Positions 42,821 through 50,425 of a stretch of 64,000 nucleotides of DNA are shown here, in pieces. Under the pieces are notes generated by a model, which did no database searches, was not told the DNA's origin, and saw nothing but the letters and a program-made list of their open reading frames with translations. How positions within the stretch are numbered: the first letter of the stretch is position 1; the number at the start of each line of letters is the position of its first letter. Position numbers and translations under genes: made by a program. Source of the DNA: Romboutsia_C sp015668195. Its GTDB lineage: Bacteria; Bacillota; Clostridia; Peptostreptococcales; Peptostreptococcaceae. Location of the stretch: NCBI RefSeq assembly GCF_015668195.1, contig NZ_JADPFC010000006.1, forward strand, positions 1 to 64,000, written 5' to 3'.

Positions 42821-44158
42821 TTATAGTAGTGCAAATTTTAATATAAATACTATTGATAATACTATTAAAGATGTTTTTGCTTCACCTTTTCTTCCTGATA
42901 ATAATTTTAATACTGTATAAGATACTATCCCAAACATTATTCCGTCTGCAACGCTATATGATAAAGGCATTACTATAAATGTTATAAAGGCTGGTATTGC
43001 ATCTGTTAAATCATCAAAGTTTATTCTAATTATAGAACTTGCCATCATAAACCCAACTAGTATAAGTACTGGAGCTGTAGCTTGAGCTGGTATTGATGTA
43101 AATAAAGGTGCGAAGAATAATGATATAAAAAATAGTATTGCTGTAACAATTGCAGTTAATCCAGTTCTACCACCTACAGCTATTCCAGCACCACTTTCTA
43201 CTGTAGTGGCAAGTGTAGATGTTCCTAGCACTGAAGATATAGTAGTTGAAACTGATTCAGCTAATAATGCTTTTTTTACTCCTGGCATATTTCCATTTTC
43301 ATCTATTAGATTAGCTCTATCAGCTATACCTAATAAAAATCCTATAGAGTCAAACATATTAACAAATAAAAGAGTTAATACTATTACTAACATATCTAAG
43401 CTAAAAATATCAGCTTTTCCTACTTCAAATACTTTCATAAATACTGGTTGTATAGATGGTGGTACATCTATAACTCCTTGCGGCATTGGTACTATTGCAA
43501 ATAACATACCTATTGCTGATGTTATTATTATAGATATTAAAAATGCTCCATTTACTTTTCTTATTAATAGTGTTGCAGCAATTATCAAACCAACTATAGC
43601 AAGTATAACTGTCGGAGACTTAACATTTCCAAGGGATATAATAGCTCCACCTTGTCGTATTATTCCTGCATTAACAAATCCTATAAACGTTATAAATAAA
43701 CCTATTCCAGCTGTTATAGCATGTTTTAAAACATCTGGCATACACTCTATGATTTTCTCTCTAATATTAGTTACTGTTAATAAAACAAATATGATACCTT
43801 CTATAAACATTGCACATAGAGCAAATTGCCAACTATATCCCATACCTAAAACTACTGTATAAGTAAAGAATGCATTTATACCCATACTTGGCGCTAATAT
43901 TATTGGGTAATTAGCAAGTAATCCCATTATTAAGCATCCTATTGCCGATGCTATTGCCGTGGCTGTAAAAACAGCTCCCTTGTCCATACCCGCTTGTCCT
44001 AGTATTGTAGGATTTACAACTAATATATATGCAATTGTCATAAATGTAGTAATCCCTGCTAATACTTCTGTTTTAACATTTGAATTATTTTCGCTAAGCT
44101 TAAATATTTTTTCTAAAACATTAACTTTTCCTTGGTTATTCTTTACCGTATTTTTCAT
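42821..44158 (-). CDS. NCS2-family purine permease, AzgA/PbuG-type (copy 2)
   Basis: The 445-residue membrane protein is a clear paralogue of the 39163-40491 permease: the same EVLAGITTFMTIAYILVVN start, LAPSMGINAFFTYTVVLG, and ITAGIGLFITFIGFVNAG, with similarity along the whole length. It differs at likely substrate-region positions (LAPSMG for LAPGMG, NMFDSIG for DLFDTVG), so the two may prefer different bases. It heads a probable two-gene operon with the BMP lipoprotein and lies downstream of guaA behind a terminator. Confidence 0.93.
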   Translation of the reverse strand: MKNTVKNNQGKVNVLEKIFKLSENNSNVKTEVLAGITTFMTIAYILVVNPTILGQAGMDKGAVFTATAIASAIGCLIMGLLANYPIILAPSMGINAFFTYTVVLGMGYSWQFALCAMFIEGIIFVLLTVTNIREKIIECMPDVLKHAITAGIGLFITFIGFVNAGIIRQGGAIISLGNVKSPTVILAIVGLIIAATLLIRKVNGAFLISIIITSAIGMLFAIVPMPQGVIDVPPSIQPVFMKVFEVGKADIFSLDMLVIVLTLLFVNMFDSIGFLLGIADRANLIDENGNMPGVKKALLAESVSTTISSVLGTSTLATTVESGAGIAVGGRTGLTAIVTAILFFISLFFAPLFTSIPAQATAPVLILVGFMMASSIIRINFDDLTDAIPAFITFIVMPLSYSVADGIMFGIVSYTVLKLLSGRKGEAKTSLIVLSIVFILKFALL

Positions 44159-44249
44159 TTATACGCCTCCTATAATTAACATTTCAGAATTTTTTCAATT
44201 TTTATATTATATTTTATTTTATAATGTAATATTTTGTCGATGGTTTTAT

Positions 44250-44281
44250 AAAAATAAAAGGCTTATAGCCTTTTATTTTTA
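44250..44281. terminator. Terminator after guaA
   Basis: A perfect AAAAATAAAAGGCT / AGCCTTTTATTTTT stem with a 3-nt loop, 38 bp past the guaA stop. Confidence 0.85.
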
Positions 44282-44318
44282 TAATGTAAAGTGTATATGA
44301 AGTAATTATATTATAATC

Positions 44319-45851
44319 TTATTCCCATTCTATAGTTCCTGGAGGCTTAGAAGTTATATCATAAACAACTCTATTTGCTCCATCAACTTCATTTACTATT
44401 CTATTTGATATTTTCTCTAAAACATCATATGGCATTTTGTACCAGTCAGAAGTCATCCCGTCAGAAGATGTAACAGCTCTTAAACCTACTAAGTAAGCAT
44501 AAGTTCTTTCATCTCCCATAACTCCAACAGTTTTAACATCTGGTAAAGTAGCGAATGCTTGCCATATTTCTTTATATAATCCAGCTTTTTTTAATTCATC
44601 CATGTATATAGCATCAGCTTCTCTTAAGATATCGCATCTTTCTTTAGTAACTTCTCCTATAACTCTTATACCAAGACCTGGTCCTGGGAATGGATGTCTG
44701 AATATTAAAGCTTCATCTATTCCAAGTTCTAAACCTATTTTTCTAACTTCATCTTTAAATAATTCTCTTAATGGTTCTACTATTTGGAATTCTATATCTT
44801 CAGGTATTCCACCTACATTGTGGTGAGATTTTATAGTAGCAGCTTCTCCATGTCCACTTTCTACTACGTCTGGATATATAGTTCCTTGAACTAAGAAGTC
44901 CATTTTTCCTAACTTTGAAGATTCTTCTTCAAATACTCTTATGAATTCTTCACCTATTATTTTTCTCTTAGCTTCTGGTTCAGTTATTCCTTTTAATTTT
45001 CCTAAGAATCTATCTTCACAGTTAACTCTTATTAGATTCATATCAAACTTATCTCTGAATATTCTTTCTACATCATCGCCTTCATTTTTTCTAAGTAAAC
45101 CATGATCAACGAATACACAAGTTAAGTTATCTCCTATAGCTCTATGAACAAGTACTGCAGCAACTGATGAGTCAACTCCACCGCTTAATGCACATAAAAC
45201 TTTTTTATCTCCGATTGTTTCTTTTAATTCTTTTATTTTATCTGCTATGAAAGAATCTGTTGTCCAATCTCCACTTACCTTACATACATTGTATAAGAAG
45301 TTTTTAAGAACTATATCTCCTTCTAAACAATGTTCAACTTCTGGATGGAATTGTACTCCATATAAGTTCAGTTCAGCATTTTCCATAGCTGCTACTGGAC
45401 AATCAGCAGTGTAAGCTATTGATTTGAAACCTTCTGGTAAAACATCTATTAAGTCTGTATGACTCATCCATACTGTACTTGTAGTTATACCTTCAAATAT
45501 AGCTGATTTTTCATAAGTTATTGATGTTTTTCCATACTCTTTTTCACTAGTATTTCCTTTTCTTACATTACCACCTAATATGTGAGCCATTACTTGTATA
45601 CCGTAACAGATTCCAAGTATTGGTACACCTATTTCAAATATTTCCTTAGCTATCTTAGGAGAATCTTCTAAATATGCACTATTAGGTCCTCCTGTAAATA
45701 TTATACCCTTTGGATTTTTTTCTTTTATTTTCTCTATAGGAGTCGTATATGGTATTATTTCACAATATACGTTATTTTCTCTTACTCTTCTTGCTATTAA
45801 TTGATTGTATTGACCTCCGAAGTCAACAACAAGTACTAATTCATGCTTCAT
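44319..45851 (-). CDS. guaA: GMP synthase (glutamine-hydrolysing)
   Basis: It converts XMP to GMP with ATP and glutamine. The 510-residue protein has the class I glutaminase domain (GICYGIQ with the nucleophile Cys, FHPEVEH) and the ATP pyrophosphatase domain (LCALSGGVDSSVAAVL P-loop, FRHPFPGPGLGIRVIG). The C-terminal dimer domain ends ITSKPPGTIEWE. It starts directly after guaB in a two-gene operon under the guanine riboswitch. Confidence 0.98.
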   Translation of the reverse strand: MKHELVLVVDFGGQYNQLIARRVRENNVYCEIIPYTTPIEKIKEKNPKGIIFTGGPNSAYLEDSPKIAKEIFEIGVPILGICYGIQVMAHILGGNVRKGNTSEKEYGKTSITYEKSAIFEGITTSTVWMSHTDLIDVLPEGFKSIAYTADCPVAAMENAELNLYGVQFHPEVEHCLEGDIVLKNFLYNVCKVSGDWTTDSFIADKIKELKETIGDKKVLCALSGGVDSSVAAVLVHRAIGDNLTCVFVDHGLLRKNEGDDVERIFRDKFDMNLIRVNCEDRFLGKLKGITEPEAKRKIIGEEFIRVFEEESSKLGKMDFLVQGTIYPDVVESGHGEAATIKSHHNVGGIPEDIEFQIVEPLRELFKDEVRKIGLELGIDEALIFRHPFPGPGLGIRVIGEVTKERCDILREADAIYMDELKKAGLYKEIWQAFATLPDVKTVGVMGDERTYAYLVGLRAVTSSDGMTSDWYKMPYDVLEKISNRIVNEVDGANRVVYDITSKPPGTIEWE

Positions 45852-45852
45852 A

Positions 45853-47316
45853 TTATATCTCCCCTTGCATACTATAGTTTGGCGCTTCTTTGCTTATTGT
45901 TATATCGTGTGGATGACTTTCTTTTAAAGATGCTGCTGTTATCTTAACAAATTGAGCATTATCTGTTAAATCTTTTAATGTAGGTGCTCCACAGTATCCC
46001 ATACCTGCTCTTATTCCACCTATCATTTGGAATATTATATCTTCTGCTTTTCCTTTGTAAGGAACCATTCCTTCAACACCTTCTGGAACTAATTTCTTAG
46101 CATCATTTTGGAAATATCTATCCTTTGATCCTCTTTCCATTGCCCCTATAGATCCCATTCCTCTATAAGTTTTGTATGATCTACCTCTATAAAGAACTGT
46201 TTCTCCTGGACTTTCTTCAGTTCCAGCAAACATTGATCCCATCATACATACTGCTGCTCCACCTGCTAATGCTTTAACTATATCTCCTGAGAATTTAATT
46301 CCTCCATCTGCTATTACAGGCACTCCATATTTTTTACCAACTTCTGCACAATCTATTACAGCTGTTAATTGTGGTACCCCTATACCTGCTACTACTCTTG
46401 TAGTACATATTGATCCTGGTCCTATACCAACCTTTATACAGTCTGCTCCAGCTTTTATTAAATCTTCTGTTGCTTCTGGTGTTGCTACATTTCCTGCTAT
46501 AACTTGAAGCTGTGGATGAGCATTTTTTACTTTTTTAACTGCATCCATAACCCCTTTTGAATGTCCATGTGCACTATCTAATACTATAACGTCTACATTA
46601 GCCTTAACTAATGCATCTACTCTATCTAATAAATCTGCACTTATTCCGACAGCTGCACCACATAAAAGTCTTCCATGAGCATCCTTAGCAGAGTTTGGGT
46701 ATTGTATTTTCTTTTCTATATCTTTTATAGTTATTAATCCTTTTAAACGACCTTCTTCGTCTACTATAGGTAATTTTTCTATTTTATGCTTTTTAAGTAT
46801 TTGTTGGGCTTCAACTAAGTCTATTCCTTCCTTAGCTGTTACTAAGTTTTCTTTAGTCATAGCCTCTTCTATACTCTTAGTCATATCATCTTCAAATTTT
46901 ATATCTCTGTTAGTTATTATTCCTATTAGCTTATTATTTTCATCTACTATAGGTACCCCAGATATCTTATATCTAGCCATTATATCATCTGCATCTTGTA
47001 TACAATGGTCTTTTGATAAGTAGAAAGGATCTACTATTACACCACTTTCACTTCTCTTTACTTTATCAACCTCTAATGCTTGTTCTTCTATTGACATATT
47101 TTTGTGTATTATTCCTATTCCACCTTGTCTAGCCATAGATATAGCCATTTTAGATTCAGTAACAGTATCCATTCCTGCACTCATTAAAGGAATATTTAAT
47201 TTTATTTCTTTAGTTAAATAAGTCTCTAATTTAACATCTTTAGGTAATACCTCAGATTTTTGAGGAACTAATAAAACATCATCAAAAGTTAAGCCTTCTT
47301 TTAGTATAGTTGCCAT
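45853..47316 (-). CDS. guaB: IMP dehydrogenase
   Basis: It oxidises IMP to XMP with NAD+, the first step to GMP. About 487 residues: a barrel start (EGLTFDDVLLVPQKS), two CBS domains (about 95-205), the catalytic loop KVGIGPGSICTTR with the active Cys, and the flap RYF near the C-terminus. I start it at MATILKE behind GGAGG; a 16-residue longer reading would place the ribosome site inside the gene. The leader carries a guanine riboswitch and terminator, so expression should fall when guanine is plentiful. Confidence 0.98.
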   Translation of the reverse strand: MATILKEGLTFDDVLLVPQKSEVLPKDVKLETYLTKEIKLNIPLMSAGMDTVTESKMAISMARQGGIGIIHKNMSIEEQALEVDKVKRSESGVIVDPFYLSKDHCIQDADDIMARYKISGVPIVDENNKLIGIITNRDIKFEDDMTKSIEEAMTKENLVTAKEGIDLVEAQQILKKHKIEKLPIVDEEGRLKGLITIKDIEKKIQYPNSAKDAHGRLLCGAAVGISADLLDRVDALVKANVDVIVLDSAHGHSKGVMDAVKKVKNAHPQLQVIAGNVATPEATEDLIKAGADCIKVGIGPGSICTTRVVAGIGVPQLTAVIDCAEVGKKYGVPVIADGGIKFSGDIVKALAGGAAVCMMGSMFAGTEESPGETVLYRGRSYKTYRGMGSIGAMERGSKDRYFQNDAKKLVPEGVEGMVPYKGKAEDIIFQMIGGIRAGMGYCGAPTLKDLTDNAQFVKITAASLKESHPHDITISKEAPNYSMQGEI

Positions 47317-47397
47317 GGTAGTTCTCCTCCCTTTATTTTTTATATATACGAATTTTATTTCCATTATTTCAATTATTTATTCGTGTTATAAATGTAT

Positions 47398-47457
47398 ACA
47401 AAAAAACCTGTATAATAACTTCGTCTTATTCTCATAAAAGTGAAATTACTATACAGG
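47398..47457 (-). terminator. Riboswitch-controlled terminator before guaB
   Basis: CCTGTATAGTAA / TTATTATACAGG arms are followed by T7 on the minus strand. The 5' arm contains TAATTTCACT, which is a perfect complement of AGTGAAATTA at the 3' edge of the riboswitch P1 helix (47538-47547). Terminator and antiterminator are therefore mutually exclusive. Confidence 0.85.
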
Positions 47458-47543
47458 CTTCCAAAATATCTATTCTAGCCAACCTATAAGGATTTTAATC
47501 AGCCTACAAGTTTACTTTATACGATATTCTGTGATAATAATTT

Positions 47544-47614
47544 CACTCATAGTCAAGATATTTACGGTATCTCGGTAGAAACTCTCAGACCATATTTCTG
47601 AGTATATACGAGTG
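47544..47614 (-). promoter_or_regulatory. Guanine riboswitch aptamer (purine riboswitch) upstream of guaBA
   Basis: On the minus strand, P1 is CACTC...GAGTG, P2 is CTCAGA/TCTGAG with loop AATATGG, the J2/3 core is GTTTCTACC, and P3 is GAGATA/TATCTT with loop CCGTAAA. The discriminating base in GACTATGAG is C, which specifies guanine or hypoxanthine (adenine riboswitches have T). Ligand binding should fix P1 and let the terminator form: an OFF switch. Confidence 0.95.
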
Positions 47615-47658
47615 ATGGTATGTATTCATTTATAAATAATTTCTTTAGGTTAAATCCT

Positions 47659-47687
47659 AATTTATCAAAATTTATTATTTATGTCAA
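47659..47687 (-). promoter_or_regulatory. guaBA promoter
   Basis: A -35 TTGACA (47682-47687), a 17-bp spacer and a -10 TAAATT (47659-47664). The -35 lies within the last codons of larC, so the transcript starts about 40 nt before the aptamer. Confidence 0.75.
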
Positions 47688-48137
47688 TATCTTTATATTA
47701 AATTCTTTATATATAATATTGTTTATTTCTAGAAGAATTTTTGTAAACGATATCCCATGATTATCTGCTATTTTTATGCAGTCTTCGTACTCAGGTGTTA
47801 CTTTTATTAAATTCCCTTTGTAGTACCCAAGCTTTACAGATACTTTTCCATAAATAGTTTTAATTTTGCGAAATTCTCTTTTTAATATCACTCTATCATA
47901 CTTAGAATATCTCACTCCAAAAGTAGATGTTTCTTTTAGTAAATGTTCGGTTATTTTTTCTAAATCATCTTCTTTGCATATAACCGATAATTTTACTGCT
48001 GGTCTATTCTTTTTCATATATATACTCTCAGTATATATATCTAGAGCTCCTTCTTGTAATATTTTATTGTATAGGTGCGAATATATCTCTGATGACATGT
48101 CGTCAATATTAGTAGTTATTTCATATACTATTTCCTG
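47679..48137 (-). CDS. larC: LarC C-terminal part, reached by -1 frameshift
   Basis: This is the second half of the nickel-pincer cofactor protein LarC. The open frame runs on from the A9 run of larC1 and reads QEIVYEITTNIDDMSSEIYSH, which contains the NIDDM motif of full-length LarC. An internal ATG at 48098 (MSSEIYSH) would give a 139-residue piece that lacks the beginning of the domain, so fusion by frameshift is the likely native product (about 394 residues in all). Expected function: CTP-dependent nickel insertion into the pyridinium cofactor of lactate racemase-type enzymes. Confidence 0.85.
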   Translation of the reverse strand, partial: QEIVYEITTNIDDMSSEIYSHLYNKILQEGALDIYTESIYMKKNRPAVKLSVICKEDDLEKITEHLLKETSTFGVRYSKYDRVILKREFRKIKTIYGKVSVKLGYYKGNLIKVTPEYEDCIKIADNHGISFTKILLEINNIIYKEFNIKILT

Positions 48138-48862
48138 TTTTTTTTTATACCTAGAATACTTCTTAGCATATTTGGTACTTCAAACTTCTTATATCCTATT
48201 CCATACCCTACTTTATCCACTTCAAACTCTATATCATCTACAAACTCATTACATAATGCCTTTATTATACCTGCTCCTGTTGGAGTTGTGCATTCACCCT
48301 TCACATTATTTAACTTAACTGGTACACCTTTTAATATTTCTAATGTTGCTGGTGCTGGTACTGGCATAAGTCCATGGTCACATTTTACAAATCCTGACCC
48401 AAGAGGAACAGTACTTGCATATATATTATCTATGCAAAGTAAATCTATTAAAATACATGAGCCTACTATATCAACTATAGAATCTATTGCTCCCACTTCA
48501 TGAAAATGTATTTTATCTATAGTCGTTCCATGTACTTTAGCCTCTGCTTCACCTATTACAAGAAATACGTTCTTAGCCATTTCTTTTACATTATCGCTTA
48601 AGTAACTAGAATCTATGATTTCAAATATATCTACTAAATGCCTATGTGAATTATTTTCTTTAGTTATCACATCTACATTTGTTCCAAGTATTCCACTTTC
48701 ATTTTTAGGTGTAATCTTAACCTCAAATTCTTCTTTTATATTTAGCTTATTAATTTCTTCTAAGAATATTTCTTTAGGCACCCCTAAATCTAACAAACTT
48801 GATATGGTCATATCTCCAGAAATACCATTAACCAAGTCTAAATAAAGTATTCTTTCTTCCAT
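48128..48862 (-). CDS. larC: LarC N-terminal part (LarC1)
   Basis: The 244-residue reading frame begins ILYLDLVNGISGDMTISSLLDLG (the LarC start), has the HFHEVGAIDSIVDIVG segment and the CTTPTGAGIIKAL motif, and stops a few codons after an A9 run. In Lactiplantibacillus plantarum the LarC1 and LarC2 frames are joined by programmed ribosomal frameshifting; the same arrangement is present here. It lies 30 bp after larB on the same strand. LarC inserts nickel into the pincer cofactor made by LarB and LarE. Confidence 0.93.
   Translation of the reverse strand: MEERILYLDLVNGISGDMTISSLLDLGVPKEIFLEEINKLNIKEEFEVKITPKNESGILGTNVDVITKENNSHRHLVDIFEIIDSSYLSDNVKEMAKNVFLVIGEAEAKVHGTTIDKIHFHEVGAIDSIVDIVGSCILIDLLCIDNIYASTVPLGSGFVKCDHGLMPVPAPATLEILKGVPVKLNNVKGECTTPTGAGIIKALCNEFVDDIEFEVDKVGYGIGYKKFEVPNMLRSILGIKKNRK
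48136..48150 (-). promoter_or_regulatory. -1 programmed frameshift site in larC
   Basis: On the message the zero frame reads GGT ATA AAA AAA AAC AGG AAA TAG. The A AAA AAC heptamer is a classic -1 slippery sequence. Slipping back one base continues as CAG GAA ATA GTA TAT GAA with no stop into the LarC C-terminal domain. A stop in the zero frame follows only two codons later. Confidence 0.8.
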
Positions 48863-48892
48863 AATACAACTCCTTGACGTTAATTGATGTTT

Positions 48893-49636
48893 TTAATCCA
48901 ATTTATTTATCATAGATGCCAAGTATCCTGCACCAAATCCATTGTCTATATTTACTACTGATATTCCCGATGCACAACTATTTAACATAGTTAAAAGAGC
49001 TGATAAGCCATTAAAGTTGGCACCGTACCCAACTGAAGTTGGAACTGCTATAACTGGTACATCTACAAGTCCTCCTACTACACTAGGTAAAGCACCTTCC
49101 ATACCAGCAACTACTACTATTACCCTTGCACTTTGTAACTCTTCTGTCCTATATAGTAGTCTATGTATTCCTGCTACACCTACATCATATATTCTCCCAA
49201 CATCATTACCTAAGAACTTAGCAGTATGATATACTTCATCTGCTACGGGTATATCAGAAGTTCCACCTGTAACAACTAATATTTTTCCTTTTCCCTTATT
49301 TTCTATAGGATGATTTTTTATCTTTAAGATTTTGCATGTTTTATCATATTCACAATTATCATATATAGATTTGATTTTCTCATACGTTTCTAATCTACAT
49401 CTAGTACCTAATATGTTAGATCCTTTTTCATACATCTTTTCTATAATACCTATTATTTGCTCATCACTTTTGCCTTCACAGTAGATGACTTCTGGGTATC
49501 CATTTCTTATTTGTCTGTGATGATCTATATTAGCATACCCTAAATCTTCATAGGGTAGCTTTTTTAACTTATCTAACGCTTCTTCTATATTTATATTATC
49601 ATTTTTAAAATCACTTAATAACTCCCTTAAGTCCAT
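48893..49636 (-). CDS. larB: LarB, pyridinium-3,5-biscarboxylic acid mononucleotide synthase
   Basis: The 247-residue protein carboxylates and hydrolyses nicotinic acid adenine dinucleotide to begin the nickel-pincer cofactor. An N-terminal helical part (about 1-115) includes DHHRQIRNGYPEVIYCEGK. It is followed by a PurE-like AIR-carboxylase domain (ILVVTGGTSDIPVADEV, VVVAGMEGALPSVVGGL, PTSVGYGANFNGLSALLTML). It forms an operon with larC. The third synthesis gene, larE, and any lactate racemase are not in this window. Confidence 0.94.
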   Translation of the reverse strand: MDLRELLSDFKNDNINIEEALDKLKKLPYEDLGYANIDHHRQIRNGYPEVIYCEGKSDEQIIGIIEKMYEKGSNILGTRCRLETYEKIKSIYDNCEYDKTCKILKIKNHPIENKGKGKILVVTGGTSDIPVADEVYHTAKFLGNDVGRIYDVGVAGIHRLLYRTEELQSARVIVVVAGMEGALPSVVGGLVDVPVIAVPTSVGYGANFNGLSALLTMLNSCASGISVVNIDNGFGAGYLASMINKLD

Positions 49637-49767
49637 AGCTTACCCCTTTCAAATAGTTTTATACTTTAAATTATATCCTCATATATATTTTTTTTCCATA
49701 TTATACTTGCTAAACGAAGTATTTAAGTTTTAATACTATGTGATATATATAAACTTATTGTTATATT

Positions 49768-49806
49768 AAAATCAGGACTAAAATTATTATCTTAGTCCTG
49801 ACTTTT
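49768..49806. terminator. Terminator overlapping the end of the acetyltransferase gene
   Basis: TCAGGACTAA / TTAGTCCTGA arms include the last codons of the acetyltransferase gene, with T runs outside. Confidence 0.75.
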
Positions 49807-50302
49807 GTATATACTCTATTATTAACTTTATAGACTTATGATTTAGAACCATTACCTTTTCACCCTTAGTATCATATTCTCCATTAAAATTAAATCCTAT
49901 TTTCTTATACATTTCTAATGCCTTTTCATTATCCTCATATATACTTAAATAAATTTCTTCACATCCATACTCTTCATAGATTCTTTTTATAAGTAACTTT
50001 AAACTCAAACTTCCATATCCCTTACCTTGGTATCTTTCATCAATTAAAAACCTATCAAACCATACCTGTTCATTTCCATTTGCAAAGTGTTTGTCAAAAG
50101 TATCATCTAAAAAACCATACATAGCAAAACCTATAAGAATATCTTCATCATATATTCCTACTGGTCTCCATACAGAAAATTCATCAGATTCATCTAAACA
50201 CTCTTTTACGGTTTCTATAAATCCTTCTTGAGATTTTGATACCTTAAGATTTAATACTTCACTATAATTTTGATCACTTACCCCTTTTATCATTAACTTC
50301 AT
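49787..50302 (-). CDS. GNAT acetyltransferase, BltD-like (spermidine/spermine N-acetyltransferase)
   Basis: About 171 residues. The acetyl-CoA motif is RYQGKGYGSLSLKLLI, preceded by VWFDRFLIDE and followed by YLSIYEDNEKALEMYKKIGF. The pattern GFAMYG...DRFLIDERYQGKG...FNGEYDTKGEKVMV closely follows Bacillus subtilis BltD as I remember it, which acetylates spermidine and spermine. No Blt efflux pump gene is adjacent. The start is the Met after AAGGGTG; a six-residue longer reading overlaps the ribosome site. Confidence 0.85.
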   Translation of the reverse strand: MKLMIKGVSDQNYSEVLNLKVSKSQEGFIETVKECLDESDEFSVWRPVGIYDEDILIGFAMYGFLDDTFDKHFANGNEQVWFDRFLIDERYQGKGYGSLSLKLLIKRIYEEYGCEEIYLSIYEDNEKALEMYKKIGFNFNGEYDTKGEKVMVLNHKSIKLIIEYIQKSGLR

Positions 50303-50380
50303 TTTAACACCCTTAAACATATATGTTTTTTATTTAAATTTTATCTCTATACTTCAAAATTAGTTTCTTATTTCAAAAAT

Positions 50381-50410
50381 AAAAGGAGTAACATTCGTCA
50401 CTCCTTTATT
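50381..50410 (-). terminator. Terminator after groEL
   Basis: An AAAGGAGT / ACTCCTTT stem with a 10-nt loop and A/T flanks, 16 bp past the groEL stop. Confidence 0.8.
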
Positions 50411-50425
50411 GTAACTAGTTTTTAA

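Noticed and set aside
43206..43862. 218-residue plus-strand frame opposite the second purine permease
   Set aside because: Membrane-protein codons often leave an open antisense frame. No start signal or homology is present.
47317..47364. Longer guaB start (16 extra residues)
   Set aside because: The extension is basic and non-conserved and contains the GGAGG ribosome site of the accepted start.
47679..48862. larC as a broken pseudogene
   Set aside because: Both halves are intact and joined by a standard A AAA AAC -1 site as in known LarC, so programmed frameshifting explains the split better. A sequencing slip in the A9 run remains possible.
49768..49806. Direct functional meaning of stop codons lying inside terminator stems (here and at 57876)
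   Set aside because: Overlap of stop codons with terminator arms is common in compact low-GC genomes.
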